Program-made: the position numbers and the translations under genes
Assembly (NCBI RefSeq): GCF_030159255.1
Contig: NZ_BSCT01000004.1
Location: forward strand, 124,001-188,000
Length of the DNA stretch: 64,000 bases
Origin: Bradyrhizobium sp. SSBR45G
Lineage (GTDB): Bacteria > Pseudomonadota > Alphaproteobacteria > Rhizobiales > Xanthobacteraceae
Direction of reading: 5' to 3'
Notes under the pieces: generated by a model
The model's input: only the letters and a program-made list of their open reading frames with translations
The model's database searches: none
What the model was told of the DNA's origin: nothing
In this document: one piece after another, positions 10,612-18,542 of the stretch
How positions within the stretch are numbered: position 1 is the first letter of the stretch
How the letters are laid out: every line of letters begins with the position of its first letter

Positions 10612-10953
10612 ATGTCGCTGACCATGGTGCTGCTGCCCGTCTTCGTCGAGGTCGGGCTCACTTTCGCGCTGCTGTTCTGGGCCAAGGCCCGGGCGCAAGC
10701 CACTGATGCCGCTGACGAGTTCGGCCTGCCGACCCTGTTCTACGCGCTGATCGCGCTGGCGCTGCCGCTGCGCCATGCCGACTTGGTCATCGTGCTCTTG
10801 TCCTGGGTGTTCGTGGTCACCCGGTTCGCCAATGCCGGCTTGGTTGCCCGGCCTGCGGACAGTCGCCAGCGCGGCCTCGCCTGGACCGCCTCGGCCCTGG
10901 TGCTGCTGGCGATGTGGCTGTATTTCGCCCTGAAGATGCTTCTCCTGATCTAG
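10612..10953 (+). CDS. MAPEG family membrane protein
   Basis: 113 residues with four hydrophobic segments. The third (HADLVIVLLSWVFVVTRFAN) carries the pattern seen in bacterial MAPEG proteins, the family of microsomal glutathione S-transferases and relatives. The short length and the four-helix layout fit. No catalytic activity can be claimed, since many bacterial members have none demonstrated. The next gene starts 16 bases after the stop, so the two may be co-transcribed. The start ATG has GGGGGAT upstream. Confidence 0.7.
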   Translation: MSLTMVLLPVFVEVGLTFALLFWAKARAQATDAADEFGLPTLFYALIALALPLRHADLVIVLLSWVFVVTRFANAGLVARPADSRQRGLAWTASALVLLAMWLYFALKMLLLI

Positions 10954-10969
10954 AATTGGACCATCCTGA

Positions 10970-12268
10970 ATGACCCCCGCCGCCCGGCTGTCCGCCGCCA
11001 TCGACATCATCGAAACCATCGAGGCCCAGAGGGCGCCGGCGGCCAAGGCCCTCAAGGACTGGGGCACCAGCCACCGCTTCGCCGGCTCCGGCGATCGCGC
11101 GGCCATCGCCGGCCTGGTCTGGGACGTGCTGCGCCGCCGCGCCTCTAGCGCCTATGTGATGGAGGAGGACACCGCGCGCGCCCGCGTGCTCGGCATGCTC
11201 AAGCTGGAGCGCGGCCTGGATGTGCCGACCATCGCGGCGATGTGCGACGGCAGCCGCTTCGCGCCGCCGCCGCTGAGCGCCCGGGAAGAGCACGCGCTGG
11301 CCTCGCGCACCACCGAGGGCGCGCCGCCGCCGGTCGCCGGCGACTATCCCGACTGGCTCGATCCGTATCTCGCCGCCGTGTTCGGCGACGACCGCGTCGC
11401 GGAAGCCATGGCGATGGCCAGCCGCGCGCCGCTCGACCTGCGCGTCAACACGCTGAAGGCCAAGCGCGAGAAGATGGAAGCCTCGCTCAAGCATCTCGGC
11501 GCGACGCCGACGCCATGGTCGCCGATTGGGCTCCGCATCGCGCTCGGAGCCGATGCGCGCAATCCCGGCGTTCATGCCGAGGAGGATTTCATCAAGGGCA
11601 ACATCGAGGTTCAGGACGAGGGCTCGCAGCTCGCGGCCTTGTTCACCGCGGCCAAGCCCGGCGAGCAGGTCATCGACCTCTGCGCCGGCGCCGGCGGCAA
11701 GACGTTGGCGCTGGCGGCGATGATGGGCGGCAAGGGCCGGCTGATCGCCACCGATCACGACAAGCGCCAGCTCGCGCCCATCCACGAGCGGCTGTCGCGC
11801 GCCGGCGTTCACAATGCCGATGTCCGCAGCCCGAAGGGCGACGCCGACCCGCTCGCCGACATCAAGGCCTCCGCCGATCTGGTCGTCATCGACGCCCCCT
11901 GCACGGGCACCGGCACCTGGCGCCGCAACCCCGACGCCAAATGGCGCATGCGCCCCGGCGCGCTCGAGATCCGTCTCAAGGACCAGGCCGAAGTGCTTGA
12001 TCGCGCGGCCTCCCTGGTCAAGCCCGGCGGCCGCATCGCCTACATCACCTGCTCGGTGCTCCAGCCGGAGAACGGTGACCAAGTGCGGGCGTTCGTGGCG
12101 CGCCATCCGGAATTCGCGGTTCAGCCCCCCGACCAGACCGCCACCGTCCTCTGGGACAAGGCCGAGGCGTTCGGAGAGGCCGCGCTGCGCCAGCCCGAAG
12201 GCTGGCTGATGACCCCCCGCCGCACCGGCACGGACGGCTTCTTCGTGTCGGTGCTGCGTAAGGCCTAG
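10970..12268 (+). CDS. RsmB/Nop2-type RNA m5C methyltransferase
   Basis: A 432-residue S-adenosylmethionine enzyme that methylates cytosine C5 in RNA, most likely 16S rRNA. The N-terminal half (about 1-140) is helical and NusB-like. The Rossmann core has motif I DLCAGAGGKTLALA near 235, the motif IV cysteine in DAPCTGTGTWRRNPD near 310 and the catalytic-type cysteine in ITCSVLQPEN near 361. Both cysteines of the family are therefore present. The target base cannot be decided from sequence, so the symbol rsmB is withheld. It follows the MAPEG gene by 16 bases. Confidence 0.85.
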   Translation: MTPAARLSAAIDIIETIEAQRAPAAKALKDWGTSHRFAGSGDRAAIAGLVWDVLRRRASSAYVMEEDTARARVLGMLKLERGLDVPTIAAMCDGSRFAPPPLSAREEHALASRTTEGAPPPVAGDYPDWLDPYLAAVFGDDRVAEAMAMASRAPLDLRVNTLKAKREKMEASLKHLGATPTPWSPIGLRIALGADARNPGVHAEEDFIKGNIEVQDEGSQLAALFTAAKPGEQVIDLCAGAGGKTLALAAMMGGKGRLIATDHDKRQLAPIHERLSRAGVHNADVRSPKGDADPLADIKASADLVVIDAPCTGTGTWRRNPDAKWRMRPGALEIRLKDQAEVLDRAASLVKPGGRIAYITCSVLQPENGDQVRAFVARHPEFAVQPPDQTATVLWDKAEAFGEAALRQPEGWLMTPRRTGTDGFFVSVLRKA

Positions 12269-12289
12269 CTGCCGCGAACACCCATCGCC

Positions 12290-12478
12290 GTCGTCCCGGG
12301 CAAGCCCCGCGCGCGTAGCGCGTGGGGCGCCGACCCGGGACCCATACTCCGCAGCCGTTATGAGGCGCGAGCTGTGGCCACAGCGTGCCACAAACGTCCC
12401 CCTGTGGTTATGGGTCCCGGCTCGGCGCGGTCCGGTGCAATGCTTGCGCATTGCCCCAGCCCGCTTGGCCGGGACGAC
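12290..12478. repeat. Large intergenic palindromic repeat, unit 1
   Basis: Outer arms GTCGTCCCGGGCAAG and CTTGGCCGGGACGAC enclose inner mirrored parts (GACCCGGGACCCATA against TATGGGTCCCGG). This matches a class of dispersed repeats common between genes in Bradyrhizobium-group genomes. With the next unit it fills the whole gap of about 395 bases between the methyltransferase and guaA; no gene is seen there. Confidence 0.65.
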
Positions 12479-12499
12479 AGCGGTGACCCCACCCACGGT

Positions 12500-12596
12500 G
12501 TCATTCCGGGACGCGCCCCTTGGCGCGGGCCCGGAATCCATACTCCCGATCGTGGTTATGGATTCCGGGCTCGCGCTGCGCGCGCCCCGGAATGAC
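12500..12596. repeat. Intergenic palindromic repeat, unit 2
   Basis: Outer arms GTCATTCCGGG and CCCCGGAATGAC, with an inner pair CCGGAATCCATA and TATGGATTCCGGG. The structure is the same as the preceding unit, with a different sequence subtype. Transcribed, it would form a long cruciform-like hairpin in the guaA leader. Confidence 0.65.
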
Positions 12597-12663
12597 GAGT
12601 AGGAGAGCGCCTTGGCCCCCTCCAAGGGTTGCGAGACTCGTGCTCTCGGCGTAATTCCTTGCC

Positions 12664-14265
12664 ATGACAGCCCAGCCCAACACCCCGACCGCCGCCGCCG
12701 ACACCTCCGTGGCCGCGCTCCACGACAAGATCCTGATCGTCGATTTCGGCAGCCAGGTCACGCAGCTGATCGCGCGCCGGGTGCGCGAGGACGGCGTGTA
12801 TTGCGAGATCGTGCCGTTCCAGAAGGCGGAGGCCGCCTTCCGCGAGATGAACCCGAAGGCCGTGATCCTGTCCGGCGGCCCGGAATCGGTCCACGAGGCC
12901 GGCTCCCCGCGCGCCCCGCAGCTGATCTTCGACTCGGGCGTCCCCGTGATGGGCATCTGCTACGGCCAGATGACGATGGCCGCCCAGCTCGGCGGCACCG
13001 TCGAGGGCGGCCACCACCGCGAGTTCGGCCGCGCCGACGTCGAGGTGAAGACCAACAGCCGCCTGTTCGACGGCGTCTGGCAGCCGGGCGAGCAGCACCA
13101 GGTCTGGATGAGCCATGGCGACCGCATCACCCAGATGCCGCCGGGCTTCTCGGTCGCCGGCGTCTCGCCGAACGCGCCGTTCGCCGTGATCCAGGACGAG
13201 GCGCGCAAGTACTACGGCCTGATGTTCCACCCCGAAGTGGTGCACACGCCCGATGGCGCAAAACTGATCCGCAACTTCGTCCGCAACATCTCAGGCCTCG
13301 GCGGCGACTGGACCATGCACGCCTTCCGCGCCGAGGAGATCAAGAAGATCCGCGCCCAGGTAGGCCAAGGCAAGGTGATCTGCGGTCTCTCCGGCGGCGT
13401 CGATTCCGCCGTCGCCGCGGTGCTGATCCACGAGGCGATCGGCGACCAGCTCACCTGCGTGTTTGTCGACCACGGCCTGCTCAGGCTCAACGAGGCCGAG
13501 ACCGTCGTCGACCTGTTCCGGCACCACTACAACATCCCGCTGGTGCATGTGGACGCCTCAAAGCTCTTCCTCGGCGAGCTCGCCGGTGTCACCGACCCGG
13601 AAGCGAAGCGCAAGACCATCGGACGCCTCTTCATCGACGTGTTCGAGGCCGAGGCCAAGAAGATCGGCGGCGCCGATTTCCTGGCGCAGGGCACGCTCTA
13701 TCCCGACGTGATCGAGAGCGTCTCCTTCACCGGCGGCCCCTCGGTGACGATCAAGTCGCACCACAATGTCGGCGGCCTCCCGGCACGCATGAACATGAAG
13801 CTAGTCGAGCCGCTGCGCGAACTGTTCAAGGACGAGGTCCGCGTGCTCGGCCGCGAGCTCGGCCTGCCCGACGTCTTCGTCGGCCGCCACCCGTTCCCGG
13901 GCCCTGGGCTGGCCATCCGCTGCCCCGGCGAGATCACGGTCGACAAGCTCGACATCCTCCGCAAGGCCGACGCCATCTACATCGACGAGATCCGCAAAGC
14001 CGGCCTCTACGACACCATCTGGCAGGCTTTCGCGGTGCTGCTCCCCGTCAAGACCGTCGGCGTCATGGGCGACGGCCGCACCTACGACTACGTCGTCGGC
14101 CTGCGCGCTGTCACCTCCACCGACGGCATGACGGCGGATTTCTATCCTTTCGATATGAAGTTCCTCGGCAACACCGCCACGCGCATCATCAACGAGGTGA
14201 AGGGTGTGAACCGGGTGGTGTACGACGTGACGAGCAAGCCGCCGGGGACGATTGAGTGGGAATAA
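12664..14265 (+). CDS. guaA: GMP synthase (glutamine-hydrolysing)
   Basis: Converts XMP to GMP using glutamine and ATP. The 533 residues comprise a class I glutamine amidotransferase domain with nucleophile GICYGQM (Cys about 99) and the His/Glu of FHPEVVH (about 189). An ATP-pyrophosphatase domain with the PP-loop [14 protein letters not shown] (about 241) follows, then the C-terminal dimerisation domain ending in [10 protein letters not shown]. The ending is intact although an integrase gene follows. The 3' end of guaA is an established insertion site for genomic islands because the integrated copy restores the coding end, and that fits here. A long shadow frame overlaps it in another phase. 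Confidence 0.97.
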   Translation: MTAQPNTPTAAADTSVAALHDKILIVDFGSQVTQLIARRVREDGVYCEIVPFQKAEAAFREMNPKAVILSGGPESVHEAGSPRAPQLIFDSGVPVMGICYGQMTMAAQLGGTVEGGHHREFGRADVEVKTNSRLFDGVWQPGEQHQVWMSHGDRITQMPPGFSVAGVSPNAPFAVIQDEARKYYGLMFHPEVVHTPDGAKLIRNFVRNISGLGGDWTMHAFRAEEIKKIRAQVGQGKVICGLSGGVDSAVAAVLIHEAIGDQLTCVFVDHGLLRLNEAETVVDLFRHHYNIPLVHVDASKLFLGELAGVTDPEAKRKTIGRLFIDVFEAEAKKIGGADFLAQGTLYPDVIESVSFTGGPSVTIKSHHNVGGLPARMNMKLVEPLRELFKDEVRVLGRELGLPDVFVGRHPFPGPGLAIRCPGEITVDKLDILRKADAIYIDEIRKAGLYDTIWQAFAVLLPVKTVGVMGDGRTYDYVVGLRAVTSTDGMTADFYPFDMKFLGNTATRIINEVKGVNRVVYDVTSKPPGTIEWE

Positions 14266-14268
14266 TTC
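14235..14268. other. Putative island attachment site (attL) at the guaA 3' end
   Basis: The last codons of guaA and its stop lie 290 bases before a tyrosine integrase on the same strand. guaA 3' ends are known island targets, so the crossover probably lies here. I looked for a second copy of the core GATTGAGTGGGAATAA further along the window and found none, so attR is lost, diverged or outside the window. The limits are approximate. Confidence 0.4.
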
Positions 14269-14432
14269 GCGGCTATCCGAAGCTCGCCGGATCTGTCCAA
14301 ATCTACGCCCTAACCATTTGAAATCAAAAATAAATCCTGCCGCTACCTATCGCGGACTATCGGTGGACGATGGTCGCGCGTGCCGGACTGTCTGACGGCA
14401 TCGGCTTCCATATTCCCACCCCGTTTTGATCG

Positions 14433-14472
14433 ATACCGTCAGCTCGAAATGAGCCCTGACGGTATTTTTTTT
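14433..14472 (+). terminator. Rho-independent terminator upstream of the integrase
   Basis: Perfect 10-base arms ATACCGTCAG and CTGACGGTAT, with an inner GCTC/GAGC stem, are followed directly by a run of seven or more T. It lies about 170 bases after guaA and 86 bases before the integrase start, so it would insulate the island from guaA read-through. Confidence 0.8.
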
Positions 14473-14557
14473 GGTCCAACCAATTGAAATAGCGTCGCTT
14501 TCCTTCAGATCCGCGGCCGAAATCGGCATGACGGTATCGAACCCAGAAGGCGGACAA

Positions 14558-15814
14558 ATGCTGACCGATGCCGCGCTTAAGCATCTGAGACCAAAGGAAA
14601 AATCCTACAAGGTGACCGACCGGGACGGCATGTACGTCCTCGTCAGCACGAAGGGCTCGATCTCGTTTCGGCTCGACTATCGGATGAACGGACGCAGGGA
14701 GACCATCACCTTCGGCAAATACGGTCCGGCCGACCTGTCGCTTGCGCGGGCAAGAGAGCTCTGCATCGACGCCCGGCGCGCCATCAAGGAGGGGCGTTCG
14801 CCGGCCATCGAGAAGCAGCGCGCAAAGCGGCGCCTGATGGAAGCCAAGGCATTCGGCGAGTTCGGTGAGAAGTGGCTCACGGCGGCTCCCATGGCTGACA
14901 GCACCCGGGCCATGCGCCGTTCAATTTTCGAGCGAGAGCTGCTGCCGCCTTGGCGCAAGCGGCTGTTGTCCGAAATCACGCCGGACGATTTGCGAAAGCA
15001 CTGTGCGGCCATCGTCGATCGTGGCGCGCCGGCGACCGCCATTCACGTGCGTGATATCGTCAAGCAGATCTACGGCTTTGCGATTCTGCACGGCGAGAAG
15101 GTCGCCAATCCAGCCGACGACGTCGGCCCATCCTCCATCGCGCAGTTCGTCCCTCGCGATCGCTCGCTGTCGCCGGCAGAAATCCGCATCATGCTCAAGC
15201 AGCTGGAGCACATTGCGACGCTCCCGACCATCCGGCTGGGCGTCAGGCTCTATCTCCTATCGATGGTGCGGAAAAGCGAATTGCAGGATGCGACCTGGGA
15301 CGAGGTCGACTTCGAGAATGCCGTCTGGACCATCCCGAAGGAGAGGATGAAGCGGTCGAAGGCACACAACGTGTACCTCTCGCGCCAGATGCTCGATATC
15401 TTCATCGCACTGAAGACCTGTGCCGGCAACTCGCGATATGTGCTTCCATCCCGGTATGATGCCGACAGCCCGATGTCGCGCGCGACCTTCAATCGTGTCA
15501 CCACCGCGGTCGTCGAGCGCGCCCGGAGTGAGGGGCTGCCGCTCGAACATTTCACGGTCCACGACCTCAGGCGGACAGCGTCGACGCTGCTCAACGAGCT
15601 CGGGTTCAACAGCGATTGGATCGAGAAGTGCCTGGCGCACGAGGATGGCCGCTCGTCGCGCGGGGTCTACAACAAGGCGGAGTACGAGCTGCAGCGCCGG
15701 CACATGATGCAGGAGTGGTCGAACATCATCGACGCGTGGGTTGGAGGTCAGAAATACGCGCCAACCCTCATTCCGCCTTCGATGCTGATCTTCGAGCCCG
15801 ATCCGGCCCTTTGA
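14558..15814 (+). CDS. Tyrosine recombinase (site-specific integrase of the island)
   Basis: A 418-residue phage/island integrase that would catalyse integration and excision at guaA. The N-terminal arm-binding domain has the DUF4102-like motif LTDAALKHLRPKEKSYKVTD and the beta-sheet FRLDYRMNGRRETITFGKYG. The core-binding region is at about 90-190. The catalytic domain shows Arg in YLLSMVRKSEL, HDLRRTASTLL, His in CLAHE and the nucleophile Tyr in SRGVYNKAEYE. ATG 14558 has AGAAGG upstream and matches the usual family start; the frame is open 29 codons further up. All catalytic residues I look for are present, so it may be active. Confidence 0.9.
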   Translation: MLTDAALKHLRPKEKSYKVTDRDGMYVLVSTKGSISFRLDYRMNGRRETITFGKYGPADLSLARARELCIDARRAIKEGRSPAIEKQRAKRRLMEAKAFGEFGEKWLTAAPMADSTRAMRRSIFERELLPPWRKRLLSEITPDDLRKHCAAIVDRGAPATAIHVRDIVKQIYGFAILHGEKVANPADDVGPSSIAQFVPRDRSLSPAEIRIMLKQLEHIATLPTIRLGVRLYLLSMVRKSELQDATWDEVDFENAVWTIPKERMKRSKAHNVYLSRQMLDIFIALKTCAGNSRYVLPSRYDADSPMSRATFNRVTTAVVERARSEGLPLEHFTVHDLRRTASTLLNELGFNSDWIEKCLAHEDGRSSRGVYNKAEYELQRRHMMQEWSNIIDAWVGGQKYAPTLIPPSMLIFEPDPAL

Positions 15815-16064
15815 CCGGGCGGCTTTGTCGCAGGTTCACGTCTGGATGTGGAGCACGGGTGAGGGGAGTGCTCCGGCGCAGCGAAAGCCAGGCCTCCACC
15901 TCACTCAGGTCCCACACGACGCAGCGAGGGGAGAGCGCGAAGCGTCGCGGGAATTCACCGCGCTGCTCCATTTCGTAGATGGTGGTGTCGGCGAGAGGGA
16001 CCATTTCACGCAGCTGATGCCGCCGGATTGTTCGTCTTAGTCCCGTGTCTTCGTGGCGAGCCAT
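15768..16064 (-). CDS. AlpA-like helix-turn-helix regulator (excisionase type)
   Basis: 98 residues. The core RRHQLREMVPLADTTIYEME followed by GEFPRRFALSPRCVVWDLSEVEAWLS is the MerR-like winged helix-turn-helix of AlpA/excisionase proteins, which bind next to an integrase gene and control excision. It is encoded against the integrase and the two 3' ends overlap by 47 bases, a common arrangement in islands. The ATG whose first base is 16064 gives the family-like start (MARHEDTGLRRTIRRHQLRE), so the longer upstream frame is rejected. Confidence 0.75.
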   Translation of the reverse strand: MARHEDTGLRRTIRRHQLREMVPLADTTIYEMEQRGEFPRRFALSPRCVVWDLSEVEAWLSLRRSTPLTRAPHPDVNLRQSRPVKGPDRARRSASKAE

Positions 16065-16677
16065 GATCGATATCCTTGTGCGAAACGCAGCAATTGAAGC
16101 CGATCGAACTCGAATGAAACAGGCATACGCCTGTCGGTAGGGCAATCGGAAAGCTCCGCCAGCGAATGGAAGCAATAGGGTGCTCTAGCGTACCCTGAGG
16201 TCAGACGTTGCAACACCTGCGGTCGGGTAACTTCCGCCGGTCGGTATCCTTTGACACAGGTTCTTCTCCCTCCGCCTTTCCGCCTCCGCGGGGGTCGGAT
16301 TCGCCGCGGCGGGGGGACGAGAGCAGGGGCCTGTCGCCTCCCGTGGCGCCGGATTTGCGATCCGTGCAGGCCGGCGCGGACCGAAGAAGTCCGGAAGAAT
16401 TTCCCGCAGCTCCGCACGCCAGTACCTCAGCACCACGCCAGCCGTCACGCACCGACGCAACACGTGTTGTGGGTCTTGGTCTACGACCGAGGCTGGCCGC
16501 TAAAGTCAATAAATATGATAGACAAGATAAATCTATTTCAAATAGCTCTATCGAGCCGGCGATATTTTGGGGTTTCGGGGGGAGGGCGGGACGTCGATGG
16601 TGTGGGAAATCGACCGTGCGCCCCCGCGAGGGCTTGCGGCCTTGCGCGACCCGTGGAATTTTTGCTGATCCAACAGC
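16065..16677. other. Gene-poor stretch with an AT-rich patch
   Basis: No convincing gene in about 610 bases; the open frames are low-complexity shadows. Around 16505-16550 the sequence turns AT-rich in a GC-rich setting and contains the small palindrome CTATTT-C-AAATAG at 16533-16545. It could hold the promoter of the AlpA-like gene or of the downstream small gene. I cannot assign a promoter. Confidence 0.35.
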
Positions 16678-16893
16678 ATGCGGACCACGGGACCGATGGC
16701 GGAAAAGAAGAAGGCCGGCAGGCCGGGACGGAAGCCGCCGCCGGGCGTGAAGAAGCAACTACTGACGTCGATGGACCCGGAGATCATCAGGAGGATCAAA
16801 TCGGCGGCCGCGCTGCGCGAAACGACTGCCTCGCTGGTGATGGAGCAGGCGGCCGCGGAGTGGCTCGAGCGGCATCACGACGGGAAGAAATAA
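16678..16893 (+). CDS. Small ribbon-helix-helix-like protein
   Basis: 71 residues, with a basic N-terminus (EKKKAGRPGRKPPPGVKKQL) then LLTSMDPEIIRRIKSAA and ETTASLVMEQAAAEWLERH. A short strand followed by two helices with this spacing is the ribbon-helix-helix layout of small DNA-binding regulators and partition proteins found on mobile elements. No strong ribosome site marks the start, and an internal ATG at 16696 (MAEKKK) is equally possible. It precedes the Druantia operon by about 400 bases. Control of the island or the operon is possible but not shown. Confidence 0.6.
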   Translation: MRTTGPMAEKKKAGRPGRKPPPGVKKQLLTSMDPEIIRRIKSAAALRETTASLVMEQAAAEWLERHHDGKK

Positions 16894-17211
16894 ACGCGCA
16901 ACGGCGCGCCCGCGATCGTCGAGCTGGCTTCCCGAAATAGACGTTGCCGTTGCGCCCGTTCCGCTTTTCGCATCGGCAATCCATTCGGTAATAGACTAAG
17001 TATATGATTGATTGAGCTTGCTGAAATATTCAACCCGTGAGACGATTTTGCTGCTTTCACGGGCACATGGTCTAGGAGACCAAGGCTAATCCGTCCAGAA
17101 AGTCGACCTACCGGGTCCAAAAGGGCGGCATCAGCACCTCGATGTTGAGCCGCAGGGAGCACGGGAGAGGAAAGCCCGCGGGGTTCCAACCTCGAGGGTA
17201 AGGGAAGGGAC
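16894..17211. other. Leader and promoter region of the Druantia-type operon
   Basis: About 320 bases without a supported gene. An AT-rich part at 16988-17035 is the most promoter-like segment, but I cannot fit -35/-10 boxes with normal spacing. The rest is a GC-rich, purine-biased leader ending in a strong ribosome site (AAGGGAAGGGA) ahead of a short upstream ORF. Confidence 0.35.
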
Positions 17212-17319
17212 ATGAATTTCATAAGGGGTGACGGGCGAATCGATTTCGCCAACCGTCTGGCGGCTTGCTGCGTCGGAAATCATGGTCTCCTCTTGTCGGA
17301 GGTCGATACAGGTGCCTAG
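17212..17319 (+). CDS. Possible 35-codon leader ORF coupled to the methyltransferase
   Basis: ATG 17212 follows an unusually strong purine-rich ribosome site, AAGGGAAGGGA, and opens a 35-codon frame (starting MNFIRGDGRIDFANRL) ending at TAG 17317-17319. It overlaps the proposed GTG start of the methyltransferase by eight bases in a different frame, which would allow translational coupling. The peptide has no family resemblance and could be chance; the signal is the ribosome site plus the overlap. If real, it may set the level of the methyltransferase, which must act before the host-damaging parts of the system. Confidence 0.35.
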   Translation: MNFIRGDGRIDFANRLAACCVGNHGLLLSEVDTGA

Positions 17320-18541
17320 CTATCTTGAGTTCTTCGCTGGCGGGGGAATGGTGCGCGCGGGCCTGGGCGGCCGGTGGAAGTGCCAGTTCGCGAACGATTT
17401 CGACCCGCTTAAGGTCAAGGTCTACGCTGACAATTGGGGCGACGCGGAAATCGTCGAGGGCGACATCCACGAGGTGGAGCCCCAAGATCTTGGTCGTCGC
17501 GTCGATCTCGCTTGGGCCTCGTTCCCTTGCCAAGACCTGTCAACTGCCGGAAACGGCCTTGGCATCGGCGAGGCGGCCGGCGCTAACCGCACCAGGTCCG
17601 GAACGTTCTGGGCGTTCATCGACCTGATGAAGGGGCTCAAGGCAAAAGGGCGGATGCCCCGCATCGTAGTCTTGGAGAATGTCGTCGGCCTCCTGACGAT
17701 CAACGGCGGCGAGGAGTTCAAAACGGTCATTTCGTCGCTCGACAGGCTCGGCATGCGGGCCGGCGCGGTCGTCGTCGATGCTCGGCATTTCGTTCCGCAG
17801 TCACGGCCACGCGTCTTCATCATCGCAATCGCCAAGACGTCGACGCTGGCTCAAGAGCTCGTTCGCGAACAGCCGCATCCGATTTGGCATCCGGACACGC
17901 TGGTGAAGGCTGTCGGCAGGCTGTCGCCGCAATGCCGCGAGCAGTGGATCTGGTTCAATCTCGGCCCAGCGCCCGAACTCAACAAGACACTCAATCAGAT
18001 CGTCAAGAGCAAGCCGATCGGCGTCGAGTGGCACACGCCCGCAGAGACCAAGCGCTTGGTCAGCATGATGTCCGATTCGCACAAACAGAAGCTTGCTGAA
18101 GCTAAAGGGTCCGGCAGGCGGATGGTCGGTACGCTCTCGCTGCGCATGCGGCCTTTGCACGGAAAGACCGTGCAACGCACTGAGATCTGTTTCCGCGGCT
18201 TGGCTGGCTGTCTCCGGACGCCGAAAGGCGGAGGTTCGAGGCCTCGCATTATCGTCGTCAAGGGGGGCAGCGTCAGGACGCGACTTCTCGCTTCATCCGA
18301 GGCGGCGGCTCTCATGGGGCTAAAGGCGAGCTATCAGCTACCTGACGTCTACGAGTACGCGTTCCGCGTCATCGGTGACGGTGTCGCCGTCCCAGTCGTG
18401 TCTTTCATCAGAGGCAAGCTGCTGACGCCGCTGCTGCGCTCGATCAAAAAACCTCGCGGGGCCGACGCGCCGAAGTCAAAGCGCGTGGCTCGCGGACGGG
18501 CGGAGAAGAGCCGGCGGGGCCAGCTCGAGCTGCGGGTCTGA
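17312..18541 (+). CDS. druM: DruM-type DNA cytosine-5 methyltransferase (Druantia type II)
   Basis: A C5-cytosine methyltransferase of 409 residues. It has motif I LEFFAGGGMVRAGLG (about 4-18), the catalytic-loop PCQDLS near 72, ENVVG near 122, QSRPRVFIIA near 163 and a motif X-like GDGVAVPVVSFI near 354. GTG 17312 gives a family-like N-terminus with TCGGAGGT nine bases upstream; the frame is open 28 codons further up. Its stop is one base from the next gene. In Druantia type II the methylase stands first in the operon, followed by two large proteins and the DUF1998 helicase, as here. It presumably marks self DNA. The target site is unknown, and the Vsr gene nearby fits 5-methylcytosine. Confidence 0.85.
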   Translation: MPSYLEFFAGGGMVRAGLGGRWKCQFANDFDPLKVKVYADNWGDAEIVEGDIHEVEPQDLGRRVDLAWASFPCQDLSTAGNGLGIGEAAGANRTRSGTFWAFIDLMKGLKAKGRMPRIVVLENVVGLLTINGGEEFKTVISSLDRLGMRAGAVVVDARHFVPQSRPRVFIIAIAKTSTLAQELVREQPHPIWHPDTLVKAVGRLSPQCREQWIWFNLGPAPELNKTLNQIVKSKPIGVEWHTPAETKRLVSMMSDSHKQKLAEAKGSGRRMVGTLSLRMRPLHGKTVQRTEICFRGLAGCLRTPKGGGSRPRIIVVKGGSVRTRLLASSEAAALMGLKASYQLPDVYEYAFRVIGDGVAVPVVSFIRGKLLTPLLRSIKKPRGADAPKSKRVARGRAEKSRRGQLELRV

Positions 18542-18542
18542 G

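Noticed and set aside
12612..14255. 547-codon plus-strand frame over guaA
   Set aside because: Proline/arginine-rich and out of phase with the complete guaA.
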